DNA from: an uncultured Eubacteriales bacterium | GTDB taxonomy: Bacteria > Bacillota > Clostridia > Lachnospirales > Lachnospiraceae | Reading direction: 5' to 3' | Length of the DNA: 63,307 nucleotides | Assembly: GCA_900539455.1 (NCBI GenBank) | Contig: UQCD01000012.1 | Coordinates: 1-63,307 of the forward strand | Part shown: positions 9,088 through 18,349 of the stretch, piece by piece | Numbering within the stretch: position 1 is the first letter of the stretch | How the letters are laid out: every line of letters begins with the position of its first letter | The notes under the pieces: model-generated | Told to the model about the DNA's origin: nothing | The model's input: the letters and a program-made list of their open reading frames with translations, nothing else | Database searches by the model: none | Program-made: the position numbers and the translations under genes

Positions 9088-11497
9088 ATTTTCTCCAATT
9101 GTTTGTGCCTACTATGTCATTGTAACTAATGTTTTCGATTTTGACCGGCTCACTTGTATCCTCTTCTGATGCTGACTGTTTATACGCGTAGAAGTAATTT
9201 CTAAAAGGTGTTCCCTCCTTCTGTCTTTCTTCATCAGTTGTTGCACCATCATAGAATAAATACTCATTTTTAATAAGATTTTCAATCATAGCCGCATCAG
9301 TAGTAACTGTTGCGTTATTTGTAATGATTATATTTCCCTTTGAAATGATTAAGCCTTTAAAATCATGGTCTAGCTTAACTTCTCCTGTATTTATTATTAT
9401 ACCACCTTTTACCTTTGTTGGAACTACATATGTAGCTTTATTTAAAGCTACTTTTATAATTCCACTATCATACATAACAAGATTTTGTTCTTTATTGTAT
9501 TGTTGAGATTCTACTGCCGAATAATCTACAATATTTGCAGATGCATTATTAGTCATCTCTGAGCCTGTAGGCTTATAATTTGAATAAAATTCTTCAAGTG
9601 CAGCTTCTCTGTCATTAACAATATATTCAACACCCTGCTTTGTTTCTGGTATATCTACAAGAAGGTGTGTAAGTATATCATATCTGTTTTTATAATTAAG
9701 CGATGCCAATGTAAATACATCTGTTGGAATTACGCCACTACTATTTGCATATGAAAGTGTACCAAGATTTCCTGATGTAGCAGCACCTGTATTATTAACA
9801 GAGCTTCCTGATGTCTGCATTAACGCACCGGCAGCATACATAGAGCCTGCTGTAATAGATACACCTTTAGTTGTACTTGTAAAATATGAATTTAAGCTTT
9901 GCTTTAAGCTGGCATCCTGACCGGCTAAAATTCTCTTCACATATTCAGTAGAAGAAGCTTTATCCTTGAAATGGTAGTACAGGTAGCTTACATTCCCCGA
10001 GGTTTTTACAACATAAGGAGCGTCCTTATCTAACAATCCCTCTGTAAGAGAGCCTGAAATCTGTACCAAAGGTGTATTTGTGTCATTTATAGCTGGGTCT
10101 TTCTGGTCAGCCTTTAACTGTGTCCATGCGGACTTTGCCATTGGATTAGCCTGATTTTTGTATATAAATTTTGAAGGTACTAAATATAACTCCTGATCTG
10201 CCTTAACTGAAATAGATTCACCAGTCATATAATTATAAGTTTCACCAGGAATAATTACATAGGAACGACCACCTACTATAAGTCTGTTTAGATTTAGTCG
10301 AAGCTGTGAGCCTTCACCAGTAACAATAATTGAGCTTGAGGTTGCGTGATTAGTATTGTCTGAGCCATCATAGCTGTACGCATACATATTTCCACCAATT
10401 ATTACATTTGAATCTGAACCATACAGGTTTAAATCATCCTTAATATAGGTCTTGGAGAATGCGTCTATATTAATATCTGCACCTATTGAAGTATCTGCTG
10501 TTTTACTTTCTGAGGCAATATAACTGTTAATTGTAAGATTGTTACACCATACATCACCACTATTTACTGTAAAAGAGCTTTTGTATAATGCAGAGCCTCT
10601 TACAATAATATCTCCTCTGGTAACTATGTTTGCATTTGTACTGCTACCATTTTTAGACAGCATATTACCTGTTACTGTAAGTTTTCCACTCTGTCCTGTA
10701 GAATCTGCACTGGCTGCAATAGAAATATTTTCTCCAGCATAAATATGCGCTGCATTAACAGTTAAGCTTTTACCTGTTATCATTAAATCCTTATCTGTAA
10801 TAAGGGAATATTCTGTAAAGCCTGATAAGCTATTACCACCAGCAAAGTCTACTGTTAAATTTGGGAATGTAATATCTAAGTCTACTGTTAATGTTGAATA
10901 GTAATCTTCGTTTGTTCTATCCTGCTTATAATCTATAACAAGATTTTGTAAAATAATACTATATCTAAGACCATTTCCTTCTTTTACTGCTGTAACCTTA
11001 TCAATACTTTTCACTTCTGCTGTTTTTGCTTTAGATTCATAGCCTTTGATAAAAGAATTTACATATTCGATTGCATAGTTTGTAACTGATTTTTCAGATG
11101 AACTGACCACCTGATTATTTTCAAATAATAAATGACCATTAGTTACTTTTCTTAGCATATCTGCAACAAATTTTTCCTTAAACTCTTTGTTAGCCTCATC
11201 ATTATTGATAACATATCTGTAGGAGTCCCCTTGTCTTACCATTGTAGTAAGCACGGCCTTATAAGCATCACTCATTGATGATATACTATCGTGACCTACA
11301 CCAGCCTTTATTTCGTCCAAAAGAGTTTCGGCTGTATAGAAGGTATCCTTAGATCTGTTATTCATCTGCTTGATTTTCATATTTGCCATAGCAGCAGATA
11401 ATATAGTAACAACCAGCAATGCCACAAAGGCTATAGCAATAACTGCCATAACCAATGTTGAACCACTGTTATTTAATTTTTTTCTGTTTCTAAGCAT
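9071..11497 (-). CDS. PilX-like protein with beta-helix-type domain
   Basis: An 808-residue protein with a prepilin-like N-terminus: leader ending NNSG, then STLVMAVIAIAFVALLVV. The residue at +5 is Met, not Glu, as often seen in PilX-type or GspK-like minor pilins. Residues ~230-400 are a run of short alternating strands and turns (GDIIVRG, GDVWCNNLTI, DLNLYG, NVIIGGNMYA) of the kind found in right-handed beta-helix or bactofilin-like folds, and a second such patch precedes the C-terminus (GGIIINTGEVKLDHDFKGLIISKGN, in part). It is very large for a minor pilin, so a tip or adhesive role is plausible. It sits between two prepilin genes with 2-base and overlapping spacing. Confidence 0.75.
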   Translation of the reverse strand: MLRNRKKLNNSGSTLVMAVIAIAFVALLVVTILSAAMANMKIKQMNNRSKDTFYTAETLLDEIKAGVGHDSISSMSDAYKAVLTTMVRQGDSYRYVINNDEANKEFKEKFVADMLRKVTNGHLLFENNQVVSSSEKSVTNYAIEYVNSFIKGYESKAKTAEVKSIDKVTAVKEGNGLRYSIILQNLVIDYKQDRTNEDYYSTLTVDLDITFPNLTVDFAGGNSLSGFTEYSLITDKDLMITGKSLTVNAAHIYAGENISIAASADSTGQSGKLTVTGNMLSKNGSSTNANIVTRGDIIVRGSALYKSSFTVNSGDVWCNNLTINSYIASESKTADTSIGADINIDAFSKTYIKDDLNLYGSDSNVIIGGNMYAYSYDGSDNTNHATSSSIIVTGEGSQLRLNLNRLIVGGRSYVIIPGETYNYMTGESISVKADQELYLVPSKFIYKNQANPMAKSAWTQLKADQKDPAINDTNTPLVQISGSLTEGLLDKDAPYVVKTSGNVSYLYYHFKDKASSTEYVKRILAGQDASLKQSLNSYFTSTTKGVSITAGSMYAAGALMQTSGSSVNNTGAATSGNLGTLSYANSSGVIPTDVFTLASLNYKNRYDILTHLLVDIPETKQGVEYIVNDREAALEEFYSNYKPTGSEMTNNASANIVDYSAVESQQYNKEQNLVMYDSGIIKVALNKATYVVPTKVKGGIIINTGEVKLDHDFKGLIISKGNIIITNNATVTTDAAMIENLIKNEYLFYDGATTDEERQKEGTPFRNYFYAYKQSASEEDTSEPVKIENISYNDIVGTNNWRKYDDGK

Positions 11498-11499
11498 AT

Positions 11500-12693
11500 C
11501 TAATCCTCCTTACTGCCAGTAAAGGTCGTTAATACATCACTATCTGTGCTATCATATCTAATATCGATTGTAATATTGTACAATACTGTATTATCCGTTT
11601 TATCTGAATAAGTAAGCCCTTGCACTACATCTGTTGTGGCAACATCTGATACACTCTTTTCTATATTGGTATAAACCTTAAATTTTTTATTAGTGTTATC
11701 ATATTGATATAGAGTTGCTGTAACTGGTTTTTTAGGTGTATTATCAACAATTTTTATCTTCTCACTTTTAAACTTTTCAAGCATTAAATTGTTAGAACTA
11801 TTTTTTATCGCCTGTTCAGCAAGATATACGGACAGCTCCGGCTGGTAATCTTCTGCCTGACTAAATTTATAAGATATTGTCAGTTCATCAGTAGAATAGT
11901 AATTTCCTTTTTTGTCAGTACCATTAGTTATTGTTGCATTATCATATGGTGGAAGCATTAAATATATAGAATGTCCTTCTTTTCCTTGATAGGTTTTCTT
12001 TATATCCTTTTTTACTTCTACACTTTTACTACCATTATATGTATATTTCATATTTAAGCTGATTACATATGAATATATTTTTGTAGTTTTATCATAATCA
12101 CCAGTTATTTCTACAGTTGTAGTTTTCTTAACAGTTTTTGGTCCTAAATCTTTCAGCTCTGCCTCTGAAAATTCTCCACTTGCTCTGCAATAAGACTCCA
12201 GATCGTTATCCGGGTCTGTATACTGTTTAAAAATCATAATAGCATCAGAGCCAAACAGACTTGAAAACTGATAAGTAGTCATACTATTTACATAATTTTT
12301 ACCACTTCCTGAAGCCTCTACATAAGATGTTGGGTCTAGCTTAATGGTTGCATAAAAATCTTCACCATCAGCACCCTCCACTTTCCAATTCTTAAATTCA
12401 TATACAGGATACTGTGTAGCACTAGCCTCACCTACCAAGGGTGTCATAGTCTTCGTTGGCTCTACCTTATACACCGTCTTGCTTTTTTCTATCATATCCT
12501 CAATAGAATTTGCCTTGAACTGTTCCATAATATCCTGACTTACCATTGAAGCATTCTGCAATTTTCTGGCATCACTATTTATATTCATAGATAAGAAAAA
12601 GCTACGAAGAAATGGTGCTACCACAAGAGCTAATACGGCTATTGTAACGATAATCTCAATAAGGGAAAAACCTTTATTATTGTCTTTTTTCAC
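11500..12693 (-). CDS. type IV prepilin-like minor pilin (PilV/GspI-like)
   Basis: A 397-residue prepilin with a short leader, MKKDNNKG, followed by FSLIEIIVTIAVLALVVAPF containing Glu at +5. The head domain is about 370 residues, more than twice a typical pilin, and rich in Lys, Asp and Thr. No cysteine pair or known domain is visible. It lies 15 bases downstream of the PilO-like gene and 2 bases upstream of the PilX-like gene. The large head suggests a minor pilin used in initiation or at the tip; this is inference. Confidence 0.83.
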   Translation of the reverse strand: MKKDNNKGFSLIEIIVTIAVLALVVAPFLRSFFLSMNINSDARKLQNASMVSQDIMEQFKANSIEDMIEKSKTVYKVEPTKTMTPLVGEASATQYPVYEFKNWKVEGADGEDFYATIKLDPTSYVEASGSGKNYVNSMTTYQFSSLFGSDAIMIFKQYTDPDNDLESYCRASGEFSEAELKDLGPKTVKKTTTVEITGDYDKTTKIYSYVISLNMKYTYNGSKSVEVKKDIKKTYQGKEGHSIYLMLPPYDNATITNGTDKKGNYYSTDELTISYKFSQAEDYQPELSVYLAEQAIKNSSNNLMLEKFKSEKIKIVDNTPKKPVTATLYQYDNTNKKFKVYTNIEKSVSDVATTDVVQGLTYSDKTDNTVLYNITIDIRYDSTDSDVLTTFTGSKED

Positions 12694-12708
12694 TTAAATC
12701 ATCTCCTA

Positions 12709-13854
12709 TTACTGAAGAATCTCAATGTCGCCTGTTGTCTGTTCAATGATACATCTTGGATTTTCTGGGTCATCATTAAGGACTCCAAGATTTACACTCT
12801 TATCCGAATCGTTTATAACTGTAAGTACAGCTGTTGACTTATCGTCATCACTTAATCTTTCCTTACTTACAACTAATATATCAATGCTTTCTCCTGGTAC
12901 AAAGGATGCACCCTTGTCATAATCAGTTACTGGATATGTATTATCCCCTACCTGATAGCTTATCTTGTATGCACCATTAGTTCCGGTAATATGTATCTGA
13001 ACCTTTTCCTTATCATTTGAGTTAGCTGATACCTTAGTTGTTCCGATTACATCACTTCTAAGAGCTAATACTATAGAGTCAACATCTGAAGTTGCAGCAT
13101 TAAGAGCTAAATATACATCATAATCACTCTTCATCTTCTCAAGAGCTGACTGGTCAACTGGCTTTGTAGTATGTGTACTTGAATCAAATGGATTCTTTGT
13201 ACCCTGTGACACACCCGGAATATCAATATCCATCCATGGTCTGTTCATACCTGTAACAGCATAGTAGTTAACTACCATAGAACCATTTACCAGCTCCTCA
13301 GCTTTATTGTAGCTAATCTGAAGGCTATCAATTTTGTATTCCTTGTTAGTATTATTTATTCTGTTAATAAGTGTCTTTAACTGCTCATATGTTCCTTCAT
13401 AAGAAATAGTTTCGGTAGATCCTATTCCTAACATATCTGTACTATACACACTTTTTCCTGCTTTAGATGGGTTTGTAGATGTTATCTGTCCAAAGGTATA
13501 CAATGTTCCAACCTTTGTAAATGCTGCCTGATTAATCCAGGTATCAGTTTTATTTTCCATATCAGCCAAATCCATAATTGTAACAGGCTCATCAAGACCT
13601 GCTGCATATGAATTAATTACTCTGGTATACAAAGCATCATAAACCATTGTTTTAACGATATATTCATTTTTATGTGAAGCCTTTTCCTGCAAATCCTTGT
13701 AAACAGAATCAAGCTCCTGTGTTTTTTTGTCTAGGTCATCTACCTGCTTATCAATGGCTCTATATCCGAAGAAAGCAGCTATTATTATAGCAGCTATGAT
13801 TAAAGTATATATAAGTCTTTTATCTTTTACTGCCAATTTAAAATCAAATTTCAT
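12709..13854 (-). CDS. PilO-like inner-membrane alignment protein
   Basis: A 381-residue single-pass protein: short cytoplasmic tail, transmembrane helix at ~14-32, then a coiled coil (DKQVDDLDKKTQELDSVYKDLQEK) and an extracytoplasmic ferredoxin-like region, the layout of PilO. Position directly after the PilM-PilN fusion supports this, because PilM, PilN and PilO are encoded in that order in T4P operons. It is about 170 residues longer than Gram-negative PilO; the C-terminal half (about 230-381) has no motif I recognise. The role would be to hold the PilM/N platform to the pilus machine. Confidence 0.75.
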   Translation of the reverse strand: MKFDFKLAVKDKRLIYTLIIAAIIIAAFFGYRAIDKQVDDLDKKTQELDSVYKDLQEKASHKNEYIVKTMVYDALYTRVINSYAAGLDEPVTIMDLADMENKTDTWINQAAFTKVGTLYTFGQITSTNPSKAGKSVYSTDMLGIGSTETISYEGTYEQLKTLINRINNTNKEYKIDSLQISYNKAEELVNGSMVVNYYAVTGMNRPWMDIDIPGVSQGTKNPFDSSTHTTKPVDQSALEKMKSDYDVYLALNAATSDVDSIVLALRSDVIGTTKVSANSNDKEKVQIHITGTNGAYKISYQVGDNTYPVTDYDKGASFVPGESIDILVVSKERLSDDDKSTAVLTVINDSDKSVNLGVLNDDPENPRCIIEQTTGDIEILQ

Positions 13855-13869
13855 CTTTTCTTCCTCCTT

Positions 13870-15624
13870 CTATTCAGCCTCTTTTTCAGGTTTAACTGTT
13901 TCTGTTTCGTCAAGGCTTTCGCTAAATCCCCAAACCTTATTTATCTCTTTAACATGCTCATCTATAAACTCATCCACTGTCTTTTCCGGATTTTCACCAG
14001 TTAAAATAGAACGAGCTTCACTGTAATTAATTGCGCCTAAATTAAATAGCTCCTTCATATAGTCTTCAGCATCTGGAAGCTTTCCAAACTGACAGGTAAG
14101 TGAAAAATTAGTAGTAATTACTCCGTCTGCATCCTTAGATTCGGATAAAGCTGATACAAACACATCTTCAACACCGTATGTACCACTTAATGCCTGTATA
14201 AACTTAGCTACTGTAGGCTTAATACTTGTAGTCCCGGTAAGACTAACCTGACCATTAGTGAATGTAATACTGTTTATACTTACATCACTAGGCATTTTAG
14301 CTTCAAGATTTGAAATAAAATATAATAATGAATCATTGTTGCCATCTGTAAGGTTTTTAAAGCTTTCAGCATCTGTAAATCTGTCTAAGGCTGTATAATA
14401 ATCATCAACAACCTGATCAATGTCTTTTATGTTATCAATAGAGCTTTGAACTCGGCTCTGTTCTGCCTTTGCAATAACAAGCTTTGTAAGTGGAATTGAC
14501 ACAGCTATCACTGCAATAACTGCTGCTGCTAAAACACCAATTCTTAACAATCTAAAATTATTGGCACTTCTCATTTTTTCCAAAGTTTCCTTTGGCATAA
14601 AGTTTACAGGCTCTATGCCTGCACCAAGACAGCCAACATACTTGGTTACAATCTTATGTAATAAGTCATTTTCATTTTCAAGTGTTACACCGTTAAATCT
14701 AATTAACTGGTTTACTGATACATCGAACTCATTTGCAAACAGGAAGTCAAGACCTAATAAGGATACTGACTCACCAACCAGATATGCCTTTTCTACCGGG
14801 TCATCAGAATTTCTTGAGTTGTAGTAGTCTACTACTCTAAGTACATTATTAATAATTGGTCTTATTGACTCTGTAACAGGGTCACCATCAAAGGTTTCGT
14901 GAATGTAGCTTTCTGTTTCAAGTAAGGTTGCTGCCTCATCTTCGTCAATATTAAGTTTTTCAGCCAATGCCTCTATAGGTAAATTCTTGCCATAAGGTAT
15001 TGTTCTTTGAAGCTTTAGGATATTGTCCTTTAAAATATTAACTGTTGTTGTTTCCTCCTGTACCTGGATAACCAAAGAGGTTGCTGCCGGAATCTGTCTT
15101 CTAATCATCTGATAAGCAGAGTTACCGGCATAATCTATAGACTTAACATTTAGCTTTAATCTTTCAGCTATCTGGAAATAGTCATCTATTAATTCCTTTG
15201 GAGCAGCAAACACAAGCACTCTCATCTGCTTGTCGCCCTTTTTAGGATTACCTTTCTCAAGAATATTATGTGCCAAAATATAATCGTCCAGATAAATTGG
15301 GAAATACTCACTTGCATTTGCCTCTATCATTTCTACAAGCTGTCTTTCCTTCATTATAGGAACTGTAATTTCTTTTGTAGCAATCTTTCCTGATGATATT
15401 GAAAAAATAACATCTGTCGCTGTCATATTATTTTCTCTGATAATAGCACTCAAAAATGACTCTGCTGCAAAGAAATCCTTAATAAAACCATCTTCTACTA
15501 CATCTGGTGGTGTCTTTGCCTTTAAAATTCTGTTTACATATACACTTTTCATATTGGTTGTATACTGTAATTCACAGATTTTTACATATTTTTTTCCAAT
15601 TCTTACGGATAATAATTTAGACAT
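13870..15624 (-). CDS. PilM-PilN fusion protein of the type IV pilus
   Basis: A 584-residue protein joining two platform components. Residues 1-335 are the actin-like ATPase PilM: SVRIGKKYVKICEL opening, a VVRDYYNS-like helix (RVVDYYNSR ~263) and AYLVGES (~280) with LGAGIEPVNFMP (334-344). NFMP is the counterpart of the conserved INLLP motif that begins PilN, and in free PilN it is what binds the PilM groove. A transmembrane helix follows (~357-378), then a coiled coil and a PilN-type extracytoplasmic domain. The C-terminus is an acidic tail (~525-584). In most bacteria these are two genes. Preceded by a TTTTCCTCC-complement (GGAGGAAAA) ribosome binding site. Confidence 0.85.
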   Translation of the reverse strand: MSKLLSVRIGKKYVKICELQYTTNMKSVYVNRILKAKTPPDVVEDGFIKDFFAAESFLSAIIRENNMTATDVIFSISSGKIATKEITVPIMKERQLVEMIEANASEYFPIYLDDYILAHNILEKGNPKKGDKQMRVLVFAAPKELIDDYFQIAERLKLNVKSIDYAGNSAYQMIRRQIPAATSLVIQVQEETTTVNILKDNILKLQRTIPYGKNLPIEALAEKLNIDEDEAATLLETESYIHETFDGDPVTESIRPIINNVLRVVDYYNSRNSDDPVEKAYLVGESVSLLGLDFLFANEFDVSVNQLIRFNGVTLENENDLLHKIVTKYVGCLGAGIEPVNFMPKETLEKMRSANNFRLLRIGVLAAAVIAVIAVSIPLTKLVIAKAEQSRVQSSIDNIKDIDQVVDDYYTALDRFTDAESFKNLTDGNNDSLLYFISNLEAKMPSDVSINSITFTNGQVSLTGTTSIKPTVAKFIQALSGTYGVEDVFVSALSESKDADGVITTNFSLTCQFGKLPDAEDYMKELFNLGAINYSEARSILTGENPEKTVDEFIDEHVKEINKVWGFSESLDETETVKPEKEAE

Positions 15625-15719
15625 CTATTTTCCTCCTTATCCCTTTTAGGTGATATTGTTTTATAATCTTTAAAGTCTTTTTATCTATATATTCGCATCC
15701 TAATGCTGTTATTTTCTAA

Positions 15720-16484
15720 TTAAATTTTGAATAATGAAAAATACCAGCTGATAAAGCTATTTCCAAACAACATAGCTATAAATATACCAACTGACAAATA
15801 TGGTCCAAATGCAAGCACATGGTCCTTTTTTTGTATTTTCATTCTGGCTATATGTATAATAGAGCCAACGATACAACCTAGTATTAATGCCAAAATACTG
15901 TTTTTCAAACCAATCAACAGACCAGCCGCAGCCATAAGCTTTACATCACCGCCGCCCATTGCTCTTCCTTTTGTAACCAATACTAATATATACAAAAAAC
16001 CACTTACTACTACAAATCCTAAGATATGCTCTAACCAATTTGTATAGTCAGCCACTGTGCCAATAATACCCAGTATAAAAATAAATACATTTATCCCAAA
16101 AGGTATTTCATATGTCCTGAAATCAATAACACTTAAAACTATAAGTGCTGAAAAGCATAAGGAATATAATATGCTAGTGAGGTTAATTCCATTTATAAGG
16201 AATATAAATACATACCCGAGTCCATTAAGTGCCTCCACTAATGGATATTGTATAGATATTTTGGCTTTGCACTGCCTGCATCGTCCTCTTAGGAAGAGGT
16301 AGCTGAAAAGTGGTACCAAATCGTACCACTTTAGCTGACCTCCACAGGACATACAGTGAGATCTGCTCTTTGCGACACTTTCTTTTAATGGAATTCTATA
16401 TATACAAACATTTAGAAAGCTTCCTATACACAACCCATATAAAAAAACTACCACATAAATAAACAGAATTAACTCACTTGGCAT
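15720..16484 (-). CDS. pilD: prepilin peptidase (A24 family)
   Basis: A 254-residue polytopic aspartic protease that cleaves prepilin leaders at the Gly|Phe bond and N-methylates the new terminus. It shows the N-terminal GSFLNVCIYRIP motif, a four-cysteine zinc loop (CMSCGG ... CRQCKA at ~44-73), and both catalytic aspartates: VIDFRTYEIP (~121) and GGGDVKLMAAAG (~180). Length and topology (about 7-8 helices) match the full-length, methylating form. It lies 26 bases after the major pilin gene; its substrates are the four prepilins and probably the PilX-like protein of the same operon. Confidence 0.93.
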   Translation of the reverse strand: MPSELILFIYVVVFLYGLCIGSFLNVCIYRIPLKESVAKSRSHCMSCGGQLKWYDLVPLFSYLFLRGRCRQCKAKISIQYPLVEALNGLGYVFIFLINGINLTSILYSLCFSALIVLSVIDFRTYEIPFGINVFIFILGIIGTVADYTNWLEHILGFVVVSGFLYILVLVTKGRAMGGGDVKLMAAAGLLIGLKNSILALILGCIVGSIIHIARMKIQKKDHVLAFGPYLSVGIFIAMLFGNSFISWYFSLFKI

Positions 16485-16510
16485 ATTTCTAAATCCTTAA
16501 TCATCTTAAA

Positions 16511-17047
16511 CTATTTAATTGTTGCAGCTTCTCCGCTAGCAGCTTCATTGCCATTAGCTAAATAACCAACTGCAAATCTCTTTCCATTGTTTTCTTCATC
16601 AACTGTCTTATCAGCAGTTGTTGCATCATCAACGTCGTCTACAGTTGTCTCGGCAGAAATAATAACTGTTACATGACCCTGTTTATCAACATTAATCCAA
16701 ATACTTGCACCATCATTAACGCTTGCAGATAAAGAACCATCTACATCATTGTTTTCACAATATTCACTTACCTGTGCCTCAAACGCATCTGGTGTCGCAG
16801 CATCAGTGACAGCTGAAAGTTTTCTCCAGCCAGCGTCCTCTATACCAGCTTTGTTACCAGCTTCATCACCTAAAGCTGTCTTAACTGCTGAGTATACTGT
16901 GTCAAGTGATGTAAAGTCCTTAGACTCTCTTGATTTTTCAATGTTGCCAATAAGTGCTGGTGCTAATACACCGATGAGTACTGCCATAATAGCAATAACT
17001 ACGATAAGTTCTACTAACGAGAAACCTTTGTTGTTTTTCTGTGTCAT
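16511..17047 (-). CDS. pilA: major type IV pilin
   Basis: A 178-residue prepilin with an 8-residue leader MTQKNNKG, cleavage before FSLVELIVVIAIMAVLIGVLAP (here Glu at +5 and Pro at +22), then a helix and a Ser/Asp/Ala-rich head. Size and simple head match a major pilin; the other prepilins in the operon are larger. I choose the ATG at 17047 because AGGAGAC lies 7-8 bases upstream and the preceding 45 codons would spoil the leader. A GC-rich hairpin (17090-17110) sits in the 76-base gap upstream, unlike the tight spacing elsewhere in this operon. Confidence 0.88.
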   Translation of the reverse strand: MTQKNNKGFSLVELIVVIAIMAVLIGVLAPALIGNIEKSRESKDFTSLDTVYSAVKTALGDEAGNKAGIEDAGWRKLSAVTDAATPDAFEAQVSEYCENNDVDGSLSASVNDGASIWINVDKQGHVTVIISAETTVDDVDDATTADKTVDEENNGKRFAVGYLANGNEAASGEAATIK

Positions 17048-17089
17048 TTTTTTGTCTCCTTTTATTTTATATATATATTTGATATCAAC

Positions 17090-17110
17090 CATCGGGCTCG
17101 GGTCCCAATG
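17090..17110 (-). promoter_or_regulatory. GC-rich hairpin upstream of the major pilin gene
   Basis: Minus-strand RNA would fold CATTGGG and CCCGATG (7 pairs with one G-U) around a 7-base ACCCGAG loop. It has no T-run, so it is not a terminator. It may stabilise or process the pilin mRNA. Confidence 0.5.
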
Positions 17111-17123
17111 AATATATCCATTT

Positions 17124-18335
17124 TTAGCCAAGGTCGCTGTAAAGCTGTACCATTGGTCCGTATATAACAGCAATAAGTGCACATACCACTAATGCCATCA
17201 TAACAATGATAATCGGCTCCATAAGAGCTGTTGCCTGCTGTGTAGTCATTTCTACTTCTTCATCATAGTAGTCGGCTACATTTGTAAGCATTTCCTCCAT
17301 ACTACCGGTTTCTTCACCGATACTAATCATATGGATAACCATACTAGGGAAAAGTCCTGACTTTTCAAGTGGTGTAGTAAGGGATACACCCCTTTCTACC
17401 TGTCTTGAGGTTTCCACTAAAGCATCCTTATATAAAACATTGTCCAATACCTTTGCACATATATTGATTGAATCAATAAGAGGCATACCAGATGCCATAA
17501 GTGTGGACAAGGTTCTTGCAAATCTGGCGCAGGCTGTCTTTACTGACAACGAGCCAAATACCGGTATCTTTAATTTAAGTGCTGCCACTACTCTTGAACC
17601 ATTTGGTGTACTTACATACAGCTTATATGCCAGTATAAGCACTGCAATGCCAATGAGCCAGATATACCAGGTATTTTGCAGGGAGTCACTAAGTGCTAAT
17701 GCTGCCTTTGTAAATGCCGGAAGGTCTGAGCCTATATCATCAAACATAGACTTAAACTGTGGTATAACGAAGGTAAGCATTACAACAACTACTGCTATCA
17801 TAACAAAAATAAGCACTATAGGATACATAAAGGCTTTTTTAACCATACCTTTAATTTTTGCATCCTTTTCAAAGTGTACGCTCATTCGCTCCAGAGAAAC
17901 CTCCAAGCTACCTGAGGATTCACCTGCGGCTATCATATTTAAAAGAATAGGTGGAAATAATCCATCCTGCTTTTTCATAGCTACTGACAATGTATCACCT
18001 TTTTCAACATTGTCCTTTACCGATTTAAGTCCTTCCTTTAATTTTTTATTTTCAGTCTGGTCTGTAAGCATCTCTAATGCTGAAATCATACTTACACCAG
18101 CCTTTAAAATACTAAGGAACTGTCGGCAGAATACACTTAAATCTCTAGGCTTAAGCTTTTTCTTGCCTATGTTAATATTAATATCTCTGTTTAAAACACT
18201 AGCCTCACCAATCTTAACAACAGTCAAACCATCATTTCTAAGAAGGGAACGGGCTTTTTCCAAACTGTCGGATTCAATATTTCCTTTTTTTATTTTGCCA
18301 TCTAATCCAACGGCTTCATATGAAAACTGTGCCAT
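17124..18335 (-). CDS. pilC: type IV pilus inner-membrane platform protein
   Basis: A 403-residue member of the GspF/PilC family, the membrane platform on which PilB and PilT act. The two tandem T2SSF domains are visible: the first around residues 65-190 (FCRQFLSILKAGVSMISALEML, then GESSGSLEVSLERM), the second around 270-395 (FARTLSTLMASGMPLIDSINI, then GEETGSMEEMLTNVADYYDEEV). Three transmembrane helices separate and end them. Length matches the family norm. It is 14 bases downstream of pilT. It would couple ATP hydrolysis by the motor ATPases to insertion or removal of pilin. Confidence 0.92.
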   Translation of the reverse strand: MAQFSYEAVGLDGKIKKGNIESDSLEKARSLLRNDGLTVVKIGEASVLNRDININIGKKKLKPRDLSVFCRQFLSILKAGVSMISALEMLTDQTENKKLKEGLKSVKDNVEKGDTLSVAMKKQDGLFPPILLNMIAAGESSGSLEVSLERMSVHFEKDAKIKGMVKKAFMYPIVLIFVMIAVVVVMLTFVIPQFKSMFDDIGSDLPAFTKAALALSDSLQNTWYIWLIGIAVLILAYKLYVSTPNGSRVVAALKLKIPVFGSLSVKTACARFARTLSTLMASGMPLIDSINICAKVLDNVLYKDALVETSRQVERGVSLTTPLEKSGLFPSMVIHMISIGEETGSMEEMLTNVADYYDEEVEMTTQQATALMEPIIIVMMALVVCALIAVIYGPMVQLYSDLG

Positions 18336-18349
18336 CTAATACCTCTTTT

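Noticed and set aside
17048..17182. A 45-codon extension of the major pilin
   Set aside because: It would destroy the short basic leader needed for PilD cleavage; a ribosome binding site supports the ATG at 17047.
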